Shown one piece after another: positions 1 to 45,812 of a stretch of 64,000 nucleotides of DNA (position 1 is the first letter of the stretch; every line of letters begins with the position of its first letter). The notes below the pieces were generated by a model that saw only the letters and a program-made list of their open reading frames with translations, did not search any database and was not told the DNA's origin. The DNA lies in the NCBI GenBank assembly GCA_012295275.1, contig CM022671.1, positions 4,143,565 through 4,207,564 of the forward strand. The letters are read 5' to 3'. Source of the DNA: Chrysomallon squamiferum (lineage: Eukaryota; Mollusca; Gastropoda; Neomphalida; Peltospiridae). The translations under genes and the position numbers were made by a program.

Positions 1-169
1 ATGAAAAACTTGACATTTTAGAGTTAAAAAGGCTGAAAATTTTATTGTAGAAAGCTACAGACAGATTTAATTCTAATTAACTACTTAGTTTTATCTGCCA
101 ATAAGTGTTTTAACTCTAAAAATGTAAGAATATATAAATACTAAATAGATAATTTTGTTCATTTCACAG

Positions 170-391
170 CCTGGTGGAAAAGGTTCTCAGTCATCAGTGC
201 CTGGTCTGGTTGCATCATATGGTGGTGACAGTGATGATGAGGAAGATGATGATGCATCAGGTTCAGGATCCAATAAACTGGATGAGAGCAAACTTGTAGA
301 CTGGAACAAACTAGCCTGTCTGTTATGCAAACGTCAATTCCAGTCAAAAGAAATACTTTCCAAACACACTCAGTTTTCTGAGCTACATAAG
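170..391 (+). CDS. RBM5: RBM5/10 exon: acidic linker and C2H2 zinc finger
   Basis: Acceptor TTTCACAG precedes 170 and donor GTATGA follows 391; 74 codons, phase 0 at both ends. It encodes a Gly/Ser-rich start, an acidic stretch and the finger (C-x2-C … H-x5-H) ending SELHK. An alternative start at an internal codon is unlikely because the acceptor is good and the family is much longer. Confidence 0.93.
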
Positions 392-2076
392 GTATGATAC
401 ATCTTAAATTTGTGTCCATCAGTCATAAGTATTTGTTGTCCACACAATAAATAAACAGCATTACTTATTAATAAAAATACACAGCCATATATTCTAGTAT
501 ATTCTAGTACCATGAAAACTTAAAAGTTGACATTAAAATGACACTAAAATTTATATTTATATTTAATTTTTAGAAGTTTTGTGCATGTGTTATTTTTAAG
601 ATACTTTATCACCATATATACTTGGGTTTTATTTTTGCAGCAAAATATGGAGGCAATACATAGTTCAAAACATAGTTCAACAGATAAAATTGAGGTGAGA
701 TTTGTATTTCTTGTGATATTTTGTTAGAACATTTATTACTTCTGTCAGTCCATCATGTTTTTCACTACTAATATAACTTTAGAGCTTCTTTGTAATTCTC
801 TTGGATTTGAAAAACTTACAGCCCATATATACCTTACCCATTGTATTTATAAGATTTGTTCAGGATTTTTGTTATAATTTATTGTATTTAAAAATAATAA
901 TAATACTAATAAAAATAAAGGAAAATTGTTTTGTTAATGTTACCATAATTACTTGGAAATGGTTAATATTAAATTGGGATTAACTAATTTTAAAAAATAA
1001 TTTACTTGGCTTGATAAAACTTTATTGATGGGAGATAACTAGATGTGAATAACTTCCTATTTTAACTGTAGATTTTTCATAATTTTCAGTATCGTGATCG
1101 TGCAAAAGAAAGAAGACAAAAATATGGAGCAGCCTCTCCTCCTGAACCAAAAAAACGCTACCATCCTCCTGTCGAAGAGTTGTAAGATATTTATTTGTAT
1201 AGTTGGCAATAGTGATATGTATTTCTTATAACAAAATGTATCTTTTATCATCAACCATTTGAAGGATTTTAATTTAATTATTACCTTTTTTTCTGTACAT
1301 TTTTTAATCATAAAATAATGTGAATTTGTATTTCACGTTTAACGTGATTTTAAAAAAACCAAGATGAAAACAGGTGCAGTGAATATCCTTCCAAACTCTT
1401 TCATTTGTTAGATGTCACCTGCTATTTTTTATTTGCATTTTTAATTTTGAATTTAAAATTTGTAATTTCACAGATACGAAGAACCAACGAAAGCAGGTAT
1501 TGGAGGTGACAATATTGGAAGCAAACTTTTACAAAAGATGGGATGGGCTCCTGGTGCTGGATTGGGAAAAGGCAAACAAGGAATCACTGTGCCAATTGAG
1601 GTAAGCTTTATTTTTATTTTTAGAACTCACAACTTGCAACATTTATATGTCTGGTGCCTCAAAGGGTTTTATATACTGAAGATAGTAATGAATTTTTAGC
1701 ATGTTAAAATCACAGCATAGTCCTCTTGATTTAGTCATGATAATTTTCACTATTTATTATTTCTTGTAAAATTCCCTTAAAATAGACGGTATGTTAACAG
1801 ATGTTTGTGAGTTAATTTAGTTGCATATTCATTTTTGTTTTCCAGTAATATGTGTGCTTGGCTTGAATAAGACAAGAATATATGCTGTAGTTTTATAATA
1901 AAGTTACTTAATAACTAAATTACTTTACCATTTTATTTTTAATTTTGCAGGCCAAACGTCGAGTACAGACGGCAGGATTAGGAGCAAAAGGAGCTAATAT
2001 CATTCCTGACGCTGGTGATACATACAAAGAAAGTGTGAAGAAAACCATGTATGCTCGATACCAGGAAATGGATTGA
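170..2076 (+). CDS. RBM5: RBM5/RBM10-type RNA-binding splicing factor, C-terminal part (gene span, 5 exons, 5' end outside window)
   Basis: Five GT–AG exons (170–391, 641–694, 1090–1181, 1474–1600, 1951–2076) join in one frame to 206 residues plus TGA. In order they give a Gly/Ser and acidic linker ([11 protein letters not shown]), a C2H2-type finger ([10 protein letters not shown]…HTQFSELH), the conserved block [13 protein letters not shown], a G-patch ([20 protein letters not shown] … GITVPIE … GLGAKG) and a short tail ending in RYQEMD. This order is that of vertebrate RBM5 and RBM10, nuclear spliceosome-associated proteins that regulate exon inclusion. Their RRMs, RanBP2-type finger and OCRE domain lie upstream and would be outside this window. 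An intron acceptor just before 170 shows the gene continues leftwards. Whether this is closer to RBM5 or RBM10 cannot be decided from the tail; many invertebrates have a single co-orthologue. The family assignment is very secure. Confidence 0.95.
641..694 (+). CDS. RBM5: RBM5/10 exon after the zinc finger
   Basis: An 18-codon exon ([18 protein letters not shown]) between TTTTTGCAG and GTGAGA, phase 0 at both ends. It corresponds to the variable spacer that follows SDLHKQN in vertebrate RBM5. It is supported by splice sites and frame continuity rather than by strong conservation. Confidence 0.85.
1090..1181 (+). CDS. RBM5: RBM5/10 exon with the [13 protein letters not shown] block
   Basis: 92 nt between ATTTTCAG and GTAAGA, entering in phase 0 and leaving two bases of a split Leu codon. 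It encodes the highly conserved basic YRDRA.ERR.KYG segment followed by a Pro-rich stretch ([11 protein letters not shown]), as in RBM5/RBM10. Confidence 0.93.
1474..1600 (+). CDS. RBM5: RBM5/10 exon with the G-patch core
   Basis: 127 nt between TTTCACAG and GTAAGC. It encodes [20 protein letters not shown]… with the G-patch glycines and the MGW motif. G-patch domains activate DEAH-box helicases such as DHX15, which is the established role for this family. Confidence 0.95.
1951..2076 (+). CDS. RBM5: RBM5/10 terminal coding exon
   Basis: Acceptor AATTTTGCAG precedes 1951; 41 codons and TGA at 2074–2076. It encodes the end of the G-patch ([14 protein letters not shown]) and the family tail ([19 protein letters not shown]), which parallels the DSYKDAVRKAMFARF ending of vertebrate RBM5. 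Confidence 0.95.
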   Translation, partial: AKRRVQTAGLGAKGANIIPDAGDTYKESVKKTMYARYQEMD

Positions 2077-3190
2077 AACATCACAGTATGGACATTAAAC
2101 AAACATTAATTGATTAAAAAGGATGGAAAACAAAATAAACCTGCCGTGTTCAGATACAGTGCCAATGAAAAAAGCATCAGCTCTTGTTTTTATGTGTATC
2201 AGCCCGATAAAGAATAATCATAAAATAGTAATGATACCAGATGGTGTTGATTGCATGCATGTACAATTTAATGATGTATCTATCAGTGGTGCCCAGAAAC
2301 ATCCTTGTTGGGTGACCCTTAAACAAATCTAGTGGGAAAAGGTGACAAAAGAAACAAGTAAAATTGTTACTTACACTAACATACATGAACCTATTGTGCA
2401 TATCATTCAACACTGAAGAGAGGGTGCTGTGAATAAAAGAGAAGAAAAAAATATTTATATTTAGTGAGATGGAAGTTTGGTGTCAAGATGATGAGAAACA
2501 CATTTAAAAACTTCAAAAGAATACTTCCAAGGACTAACCAACTCTGTGAATATTAATAACATACAGTCAAAGTTTAACTGTCAATTCATGATTTTGATTC
2601 TTGGGACAAAAAAGAAAGTTACTTAATACTCACATCCAGGGTCGTTAACCAAAATACCTTTCCACGTTTTTTTTTGAGGATTGGCTTTCTTTATTTATAT
2701 TCAAATGATAATGACCTTTTCTAACTTCGGGATTGGAGTATGGTGTAGGTGTGTATGTAAAACAAAATAACTATTGCAGTAGAAATAAAAAAGCCAGTTA
2801 ATACATACAAGCTGTATTGGCTATACAGACAAAAAACTGTAAATTTCCAGTTTTCTTGTCAGCAGATAATGTAAAAATGTAAAGATTAGTTAGCAAATTA
2901 AAATCTGGAGAATAAATTAAAACTAAATAGTTATTTTAATTTTTCATTAATGTTAAGTGATCCATGTTGTGTTGTTTGATTTTTTTTGAACTTCTTACAG
3001 TTAATGGTATTTTGTATATTTTTGATCATTTCATTGCAAAATTTATTGTTTAAAAATAATTTAGAAAATTATTAAATTTATTTAATTAACCTGTTCTGAA
3101 GTTTAGAGAAAATGACTGAAAGCATTATCAACACACTAAGAAATAAACCATTGTACAAACTAGTGTTTTTGTTTTTATTTACTTAAAAGT
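2077..3190 (+). other. Probable RBM5/10 3' UTR and downstream flank
   Basis: AT-rich sequence without coding potential after the TGA. AATAAA hexamers occur at 2134, 2434 and 3142. Only the last is followed by an obvious GT/T-rich stretch, so the UTR may be about 1.1 kb. Confidence 0.45.
3142..3147 (+). terminator. Candidate poly(A) signal of the RBM5/10 gene
   Basis: AATAAA followed within about 20 bases by TAGTGTTTTTGTTTTTATTT, a typical G/U- and U-rich downstream element. Earlier hexamers at 2134 and 2434 could be used instead. Confidence 0.45.
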
Positions 3191-3584
3191 CGATCTGAAA
3201 TGGGTATCAAATCTTGGTTGGGTGAGTATTTATTAAATATATTCCATACTTCTTTGAATAGTTGTCCAATAAATAAAATTAATATTATAAATTATAATTT
3301 GGTTTTTGTTGTTTTGTTTGTTACTGTTTTTTTCAGTTCATTCATTTCGAAACTCAAAGGTTTCAGTAGATTTGGCTATTTAATTTTGAAACTGATATTA
3401 ATTTCTATTACTAAATTAAATGGTGATAAGGCATGAAACTATCAGTTTGTAGTGTGCCTTTTCGATAAGTTTCCGTACTAGCCTACTGCAGTGTTTAAAA
3501 TACGACACTTTACTTGTACCAGTATAAGCCTAGGTCGATTGATAAGTACAAACGGTAATAATAAAAATTAGTTGCTAAATAAAT

Positions 3585-3725
3585 ATTCGTTCACTCCGTT
3601 AGAAAGGAAAACATGACAAACGCCACTACGAAAACGTCATGTGAACGTTTGTTTCACTAGACCAAACCTTGAAATAGCATGCACGCGTATAACTGCGGCA
3701 GTTCGTTTTCTATCGTATCGTGAAA
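3585..3725. promoter_or_regulatory. CpG-richer patch of unknown role
   Basis: Against a CpG-poor background this patch has many CpGs (ATTCGTTCACTCCG, CACTACGAAAACGTCATG, CACGCGTATAACTGCGGCAG, TATCGTATCG). It includes an ACGTCA half-CRE and short arms ACAAACG/CGTTTGT. It could be a promoter or enhancer; no transcript structure can be attached to it. Confidence 0.2.
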
Positions 3726-3955
3726 TAAATAAATAATAATTTGTTTGATATTTCATAACAGATGATATGTTTTTATCTTGAAATGTCGTTAAACAAACGC
3801 TTATTTTTAATGACAATTTTTTTAAAGTTTTCTTACGTAAATTTCACCCAACAAAACATTTATAGGGGAGATAAGCATGGTGGCTTTCCTTTTCAGTATT
3901 CGCAATCGTTTTACTATTAATTTTCTTTTGCTTCGTATTATTTAAAAAAATATTA

Positions 3956-3958
<3 letters not shown>

Positions 3959-4021
<63 letters not shown>
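3959..4021. repeat. (CT)n microsatellite
   Basis: About 31 uninterrupted CT dinucleotides. Confidence 0.98.
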
Positions 4022-4023
<2 letters not shown>

Positions 4024-5363
4024 GAAGCTGTAAAATCAAACAATGTCAAAAGTTTTCCGGGCATCTGTTGTTACAAATGATTATTCACTATCAATAAATG
4101 TTACCTGAAACACGATAACAAGTGAATAATTGCAAATCTTCCCATCTCTTTGATATTTCGAATGTATTATTTGTCGTTATCGGAAATATTTCACTTCAGA
4201 CTGACTGGCAAATAAAAGCTAAAATATCCCGAGGAGGAAACGGGCACTTGGTACGTTATGGATGGTTGAATGTATGTACCGCAGTGCAAAAACGTGTTCA
4301 CGTATTCCATAATTATAGATTAATTAATTTCACAAATTCACACTTTCAAGTGTATTTTCGAAGTTAACCAGTTGCTCGGCATCAAATTTTTATTTGTATA
4401 TACACTTACAACAACTTCGATTAAATAACAGTTAAATTTGATGAAATGAAGAATCCACCACAGTATTTCCTAAGTTCTGACTTACAACGTTGCGTGTGCT
4501 CACAGCAGAGAAATGATAAAAATAATCAGTTAATTAATAGTTAATGAACAGTGTGAAATCACTGCAGCGGATTAATAATTGATAAATGTCATTTATTCAT
4601 CACGCCATTTGTAGGGTTAAATAAGGTTAATCAGGAAAACCATGAATATTTTATACTTCAGAGTCTCATGGTGCTAAATAATACTAATATACTAATATTC
4701 TTTACATTGTGGTGTCCTGTATTTACTTTCAAATAAACAAACTCAAATTAAATTCATAAGTTAATTAATCAAATATACTGAATAAAATGTAAATGCTTTG
4801 GTTTTTTACAACATCTATTTGTTTAAGATATAAATAGAGGATGCATTTAATTATATAAATGTTAGTTATGCCTGTTTTCTCCTCTTTTTGTATGTGTGTG
4901 TGCGTGTATGTTAAGATGATGAAGAGGTGTGTCTGATATAAATAAATAAATATTTTCTACGCCACCTTAGCCAAATTAAATATTAACTATGATTATTTGT
5001 TGTTGGGTTCACATCCCAAAAAGCAGGGGAAATAATGAATGAAAAGAAAATGAAAGAAATGACAATAAATAAATAATAATAAAATATATAAAAATGGATC
5101 TAAATGAAAAGATATTTTAATTTACGAAGCGCACCTGAAATTTCCCATCTTATTTTTTTTATAATCTATTTTATTTATTTATTTATTTATTTATTATTTA
5201 TTATTATATAGCTAAATTTATGGATATCTAACTAATAAAATATCAATACTTTATAACAAGTTAATTCGTTTCGTTGAGTATGTCCATTGTGGTGCAGAAT
5301 AATGGTGAGAAATTGATTATGTAAATATATATTTATAACTAAAGTTTATTCACTGACTACATG

Positions 5364-5364
<1 letters not shown>

Positions 5365-5425
<61 letters not shown>
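5365..5425. repeat. (GA)n microsatellite
   Basis: About 30 GA dinucleotides. The two open frames on the minus strand here are repeat translation (LSLSLS) and not genes. Confidence 0.98.
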
Positions 5426-5430
<5 letters not shown>

Positions 5431-6577
5431 TAAGAGATAATATAGACACACAAACGGAGGGAAAAGAAACCTGTTACAAATAAAGGAGAGGGGTGGAGAG
5501 AGCAAACTTCTATAACTATAAGTAAATAGTAATAATACATCTAGTTTGATATTCATCGCATGTGTTTACTTTTCCGATACACTGAATACAGTAGCTGCAG
5601 GCAGTTTCACGTGAACAGTCTAATGCAATTTTATCTCGTTTAGATCAGATTGGAGCTCCAGGTTAAAAGGCTGGGTTTAACAATAACACCGCGATATTTA
5701 CATAACTGGCGAAGCAATGGGCAGAAACCGTGCATGGAGTCACTAACTTGTGAAATAAAAATGTGAAACTGTGTTGACTGTTATAGAAAGCACCTGTATA
5801 ATGTTTTGTAATACGCCTGTTAACGACCAAGTGTTAAATATGCTCTGTAGAGGGTGAACATTCACAGAAGCATATAAAAAGTAAATAAAAGAGACATACA
5901 AAAAAAGAAAAAAAAAGAATTAAAAAAAAAAAAATATAATATACTAAAAAGTAGATCAGATATCTATTACATACAATAATTTAATGCAGAAATAATTGGC
6001 TATGAAACTTAAATTGCTTAAAAAGCTAAATTTTTTTTTTTAGATAATTTTGTTTTCTTTTTTTTTTTTTTCTAATACAAGAGTAGATGTCCAAAAAGCA
6101 CTGGTCGTTTCTTTGTTGTACAGTTAAACCAATGAAGTAACCCAGAACGAGACAAACCCAGCTGTAAAGAAACATATCCCATTTTTAGACCATCAAAATA
6201 TTCAAACCTTACAGAACTTTAGAACATTTATTCAAATGTAGATCTAAATCTACATAATTTTTTTATTATTATTATTATTATTTTTTTTTTATTGAGAATG
6301 AAAATAGTTTTTGCTGAAGAAATTTTGTTGACGGAAGTCATCCGAAAAAACGAATTACGTCACAACTTTCAAGATATTGGTGTTGGGTTCCATGACGACG
6401 TTTGGCTCTTAAAACTCTTTAAAAAATCGTGGATATTACTTTTTGCATGGCTTAAATGCCTAAAATCAAACACAGAAGAGGTGAGTTTTAATATTATTAT
6501 ATTAATCTAAATGGCCAGAATACAAGTACACACATCATCGAATTATGTCGTAACCATACGTATCTACACAATATCGA

Positions 6578-6578
6578 T

Positions 6579-6614
<36 letters not shown>

Positions 6615-6658
6615 AATAATAATAATAATAAAAAATAAATAAATAAATAAATAAATAA
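6578..6658. repeat. (CAA)n(TAA)n(ATAA)n compound microsatellite
   Basis: Runs of CAA change into AAT and then AAAT repeats without interruption. Confidence 0.95.
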
Positions 6659-6839
6659 TGAATATTTAATTCTACATTCCTATTATTATTATTATTATTA
6701 TTCTGATGCAGCGGCTTTTACATCGGTTTATTTCAATCGTAATTAGCAACTTTCCTGAAATAATATAAACTGAGTTTATTTATTTTTAAACAAGTAAATA
6801 AAACTGAAATACTTGTAATTTGCGGATTTAACGTACAGT

Positions 6840-7560
6840 GCACAGTAAAGTCCAACTGTATGTAGTGAAGATATGAATAGTATGTTATAGCTTAATACTA
6901 AACACTTACAGCTAATATTATAGGTACAGACGTTCACAATAAAGTATAGACCTACAATATGTAGTATATATCTCTAGTTTATAATAATAACCTAAGACCA
7001 CACTTTTACATGTTTCTGCATTATATACTATCGGTCTGATTTATAATTATATTGTAAGTAAGTCTTTATTATAGAAATGAATAAAGACTTACTTACAATA
7101 TATTTATGAATCAGCCCTATAGTATATAATACAGAAGCATGTATAGTATATTGTAAAGCCTATGGCATATTTGTAGAGAAATTTACAGAAAAGATGTGTG
7201 TGTGTATATAATATTATAGTGACCGACAGCATACAGTATATAGTTGTGGTATATAATAAAGACCTGCAGGATAATTATAATTCAGACTTGCAGTATATAT
7301 TAATGAACTCTGATATGCAGTAGATATGTATATATGTTATACTGTACAGACGTATATAGTAAAGATATATAATGCATAGTAAAGACCTGTGGTATATATT
7401 GTACAGTTGTCTCTAGCAAAGACCTATAGAATATTACAGTGATATATAGCATACAGCATATATATATGTAACATAGTGTAAAAACCTAGTGTATAATTAT
7501 AATTCAGAACTGTAGTTCATGGTATTAAACTGGAGTGGTATATATGTGAAAACCTGGTCG
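6840..7560. repeat. Degenerate AT-rich minisatellite (AGTAAAGACCT…GTATATA)
   Basis: Short blocks such as ATAGTAAAG, AAAGACCTGTGGTATATA, AAAGACCTGCAGGATAATT and CAGTATATA recur about every 30–60 bp with heavy divergence. No frame is open. A near-perfect hairpin is embedded at 7007–7143. Confidence 0.6.
7007..7143. repeat. Long inverted repeat / hairpin (64-bp arms, 9-nt loop)
   Basis: Left arm 7007–7070 starts TACATGTTTCTGCATTATAT and ends AAGTCTTTATT. Right arm 7080–7143 is its reverse complement with about six mismatches. The loop is ATAGAAATG. Both outer ends are TA-flanked, which would suit a MITE-like palindrome, but no transposase or second copy was seen. Confidence 0.85.
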
Positions 7561-7599
7561 CAATATCTCCGCATTGCTGTTATTAAGCTTTTTCCCTTC

Positions 7600-7850
7600 G
7601 AGGTTTGGGTCTTATGATCGGCTTATCATAAAAGTGCTTTTCTGTCTATGAGAACGCACATATAATGGATCCCTTGCTGCTGAGTGAAAAAGAGTAGAAT
7701 GTGTGACGAATTGTCTTTATCTTTATTTGAATGATTTTCATATGTATGGCACTATGCGACCATAAATTAAAATTTAGTCAAGTTCGTGATGGCGTCTTGG
7801 TGTGCGTTTATAAGTATTTGTATACAAATACAAAGCACTTCAGCAGATAA
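7600..7850 (+). mobile_element. Degraded short dispersed repeat, copy 1 (SINE-like)
   Basis: It shares with 31240–31540 the ordered blocks GATCCCTTG-TGCT, GAAAAAGAGTAG, and a distal CCATAAATTAAAATTTAGT-like stretch. These resemble a short repeat family I remember as common in gastropod genomes. It is heavily diverged, and its boundaries and class are uncertain. Confidence 0.4.
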
Positions 7851-7882
7851 TTATTAAGAAAGTTGCCATTGGTCAGATTTTG

Positions 7883-7885
<3 letters not shown>

Positions 7886-7930
<45 letters not shown>

Positions 7931-7932
7931 TT
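7886..7932. repeat. (ATT)n microsatellite
   Basis: About 15 TTA/ATT units within a T-rich tract. Confidence 0.95.
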
Positions 7933-8028
7933 AATATATTATTATTTATTTATTATAATTATTATTACAACAACGCCTATTATTACTATAGTAATCATTT
8001 ATTTTACAATATTTGAATAATAGAATTA

Positions 8029-8045
8029 ATAATAATAACAACAAT

Positions 8046-8104
<59 letters not shown>

Positions 8105-8118
8105 CGATGATAATGATG
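8029..8118. repeat. (AAT)n microsatellite
   Basis: A long AAT run ending in GAC/GAT-type interrupted triplets. The minus-strand poly-Tyr frame is an artefact of it. Confidence 0.97.
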
Positions 8119-8209
8119 AATCGGTAAGACCGAGCTACATACAGTACATCTAGAGAGGTGTTCTATGTTTCTGTAAGTTATTTTTAAAAAATAAACTGTA
8201 TTTCCCACC

Positions 8210-8960
8210 CCGTGCGTCTAGCTTTTGAGACCACATATGGCGAAATGGTATGTTCCCAAAACTGGCAGTCTCCAGATTAGGTAAGCGGTGAGGTGTTGTA
8301 AACCGCTTCCAGAAATGGGAAAACTGGCGTGAGCAATTAAGGCCAATTCAGACGCATGGGGATAACGAGATGTGTGAAGAACAGAGGGGGCGATTAAAGA
8401 GATTAACCTTAATGAGAAATAAAGAGCAGAGGTGAGCCGGAATAAAGATTGCAAGAAAAATATAATGTTTGGAGACAGGAAATTAATGTTATATCTCAGT
8501 ATACCCAGGACACGGCTTCCTACTTGTCAGGGAGGGGTGGAGTGCTTTCTGGGACATTTCGTGTGTAAAGTGTGATTGAATGTGCTTTCAAATTGTGGTC
8601 AAAATACTGTTTAACAAAAGTACATCAATTAAGGTGAAGGAACACCAATTAATAAGGGTGAGCAATAAACTGCCAGAAATGGAACAACTGGCGTGTCCAG
8701 TTAAGATGTGTTGGACTTTTCTGCGACGGACACACCCGCTGACCTGTCAGAAAGTGTGCCCGTCGTAGACATGCTTCACAACAGCTAGCTCTGATTAGCA
8801 CGTTAATTGTTTTTCATTCATTCAAGATGTGTTATAATCTCACTACCAGATTCGGGAATGCCAGAATCGGGAATAAACCGGCGAAATCCCCTCCTCTCCA
8901 TTTTAAGAAAATATTATTTGGAGATGCCGTAACACGGAATGATGTTAAAAAAATCAAAAT
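8210..8960. promoter_or_regulatory. GC-richer non-coding island with a reiterated motif
   Basis: Base composition is clearly less AT-rich than the flanks, and no frame looks coding. The string CCAGAAATGG…AACTGGCGTG occurs at about 8310 and again at about 8672, in both cases followed by a CA.TTAAG block. A weaker version (CCAGAATCGGGAATAAACCG) lies near 8860. Several AATTA/TTAAT homeodomain-type cores are present. It could be an enhancer or an old repeat. Confidence 0.35.
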
Positions 8961-9909
8961 ATATGATAGACGTATTTAGTAAAGATTAAATACTATTATA
9001 ATTTCAAAAGTGTTAAACGAATGATTATTAATATTGTTTAAATGCATCTCAGTATTTTGTTGTTGCTATTAAGGGAGTTGATTTTTCTTTTTTGGGAGGG
9101 GTTCTATTTATGTGTTTGTTTGTTTACTTAGTTACTAATTATTTTTTATTTTTATTTATATATTTTTTTATTTCATTTTAATTAGTTTTATTTATTTTTA
9201 TTCATTTATTTTTTTTTATTTCATTTTAATTAATTTTAGTTTTATTTATTTATTATTATTTATTATTATTATTTGTTGTTGTTGTTGTTCCAAAACAAAA
9301 AGTAGCTGATAGAAATTAATAATAAAAATTATAAACAATTTATTCAAATTAAATTAATTCTGAATATTAAATAATTCATTGGTACTGTGACTGATTATAA
9401 TAATACTAAGAAAATGTGTGTGTGTGTGTTATATTTCAATTTCATTTTTAATATTTATTAAAAAAAACATTGATAAAATGCAAAATATAAAAAGTTTATT
9501 ATGTTAATAAACAGACGCCAAGCATAAAATATAAATAAAAATGTCTAAGAATATATAAATAACCGATTAACAGCAATGTCAACGAAATAAAGCTTTTGTC
9601 TGACTTATTATAAAATATTATTATAAATCAAAAGCAATAATTTTGCCTCTTATTGTATGAGCAATTTCATAAAAGTAAATGAATGAAAAAAATATAAACA
9701 AAAAAGAAGGGGAAAAAAAAGACAAATAGTAATTCATTCAACGTCAGCGACATTTTGTATACAGACGACTAACTGACGTAATTTTAATGCCTTTCAATAC
9801 TTCCGATTACACACTAAAATTAATCATTAAGAAAAATAAGCACGTATTTGGGTGTCATTTTCCCATTCTCATTCTCAGCTTAGAATACTTGTGTTCGTTT
9901 TTATTCTGC

Positions 9910-10050
9910 ATTTAAAAAAAAAAAAAAAAAAAAAAAAGCATTGCTTTAGCTTAGTAAGTGAGTGATTAAATAATGAAAAAAGAGAGAAAAAAAAAAAAAA
10001 AAAAAAAAAAAAATAATAATAAAAAAAAAAAAAAAAAAATAAAAAATAAA
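9910..10050. repeat. Poly(A) tracts
   Basis: Runs of A at about 9913–9937, 9989–10011 and 10021–10039, separated by short A-rich spacers. They could be remnants of retroposed tails or simple low-complexity expansion. Confidence 0.9.
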
Positions 10051-10889
10051 CAAAAACAAAAACCAAAATAGATAAAGGAAAACAAAAAGAAAGAAAGAAA
10101 ACGAATCTTTGTTTTAATGAGAAACAAAATTTAAAAAAAAAAATGAAGTTTTTGTCTGGTTTAGAAGAAAAGTTTATAAAATTATAAACATTATAATTAT
10201 AATTATGAAAGAAGATTATAAAATTTCATTTTCTTATTTAACTGCTGATTCTTTGTGATTTATGAGTTAAATAATCAATAGGGAAGTGAAAAGGGGCTCG
10301 ATTTTTGTTCTGTGCTTAGGGCACAGTTGGCTAAATCAGTTACTTTAAAGTGTAAATTATGCTAAATAAATAGGTATACCTAGGTAAGGAACGGTATTTA
10401 AAATTAAAATTGTAAATATCAGAAACCGGTTTAAAATGGAACGTAGTTTAGACGATCCATCAAACTGTTCTGTTCATTTTTTAGCCCTTACCTAAAATGT
10501 TTGCACCGCAGTAAAAGTGAGAAAATAATAATAATAATAACGAAACTTACGAAAAGATTGTCCACATTAAAAATAGTCTGTCACAGTGTGGTAATTAGAA
10601 TGATAAAAGTGAATTCCACTTTAAAATAATAAGAGGCAATTTTATTTTATTATTCATTCATTCATTGAATTTACTTTTCATTTTATTTTCATTTTTAAAA
10701 ATGAAATAATTTAGTCAATAATAAATATTTTGTCGTTTGAAAAATCTCGTGTAATATCCGTAAAAAATAATGAAATAATTTTTAATTTAATCACATTTTT
10801 ATTTCTAAACAAAAATTCAAACAGTTAAAAAAAAAAAAAATAATAATAATAAATATAATAATAAAGAAAAAGAAAGACAGAAAATAGGT

Positions 10890-11478
10890 TTTTGAAAATA
10901 CTAACAAAGATAAATATCGGCCACCAGAACTATCCTAGCTCAGTTACCAGTTACAAAAAGTGAGAATACATATCACTTTGTAAGTAAAATTCATACGTCT
11001 GTCATTGGTCACTGTAATCAACGTCGTTGCTGAGCCCAACAAAGTTTGCACGAACCCTTAGTGGCAAAGGTCATGGCTTCAGGATAGCCTGATAACAACT
11101 CCTCTGCAGACTGAAAAATAGTTCTCGGCATTAAGTAACACATTTATGGTTCGATTTCTTCTTAAATATTAAACTTTAAAAGTTCACTCTCTGCTAACCG
11201 TTGAACTAAAATGCTGAAGTAATATACTTTGAAAAAAGCGCTTTACGAAATGCATATTGTCACACTCTAGAAGGGCGCACTAATCGCGTCCAGTTTGTTT
11301 GACGTCAAGTTTAGTGTAACCTTGGTGTGATTATGCATGAATGCTAAAAGCGTGCTTCTTTACCATGTAGTCTAATCATGTCGATAGTGTGAATTAAATG
11401 ATGGATTTTGTATTTATCTACATGTTGTGGATATCATCTTCTCCATATAATTAGTCAGGTTTGCTGGATGTGTTCACC
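10890..11478 (+). promoter_or_regulatory. Presumed PRKAR2 promoter and 5' UTR
   Basis: A less AT-rich, repeat-poor stretch upstream of the start codon, containing a CRE at 11300–11307 and scattered CpGs (GCACTAATCGCGTCCAG, CAACGTCGTTGC). No TATA box is convincing. The transcription start cannot be placed from sequence alone, and an upstream non-coding exon is possible. Confidence 0.4.
11300..11307. promoter_or_regulatory. Consensus cAMP response element (CRE)
   Basis: The perfect palindrome TGACGTCA lies 172 bp before the PRKAR2 ATG, in a CpG-containing, otherwise unique stretch. CREB/ATF dimers bind this 8-mer. Function here is inference from position. Confidence 0.5.

Positions 11479-45812
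<34,334 letters not shown>

Larger units (their letters stand above)
695..1950 (+). other. RBM5/10 introns
   Basis: Three short introns (695–1089, 1182–1473, 1601–1950) lie in this span between the coding exons listed separately. All are AT-rich, GT–AG and without repeats or reading frames worth noting. Confidence 0.8.
3191..10890. other. Intergenic region between RBM5/10 and PRKAR2
   Basis: No convincing exon found on either strand; open frames here are short and compositionally non-coding. It holds microsatellites, a CpG-richer patch near 3.6–3.7 kb, a degenerate AT-rich minisatellite with an embedded hairpin (6.85–7.56 kb), a degraded dispersed repeat (7.6–7.85 kb), a GC-richer island (8.2–8.95 kb) and long A/T homopolymers around 9.9–10.1 kb. 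Confidence 0.6.

Noticed and set aside
4122-4367. 81-residue frame in the CpG-richer intergenic flank
   Set aside because: No family resemblance, no splice partners and no coding-type codon pattern.
8218-8768. Open frames of 62 and 78 residues across the GC-richer island
   Set aside because: No homology recognised; the reiterated motif falls in different frames in its copies, which argues against coding function.
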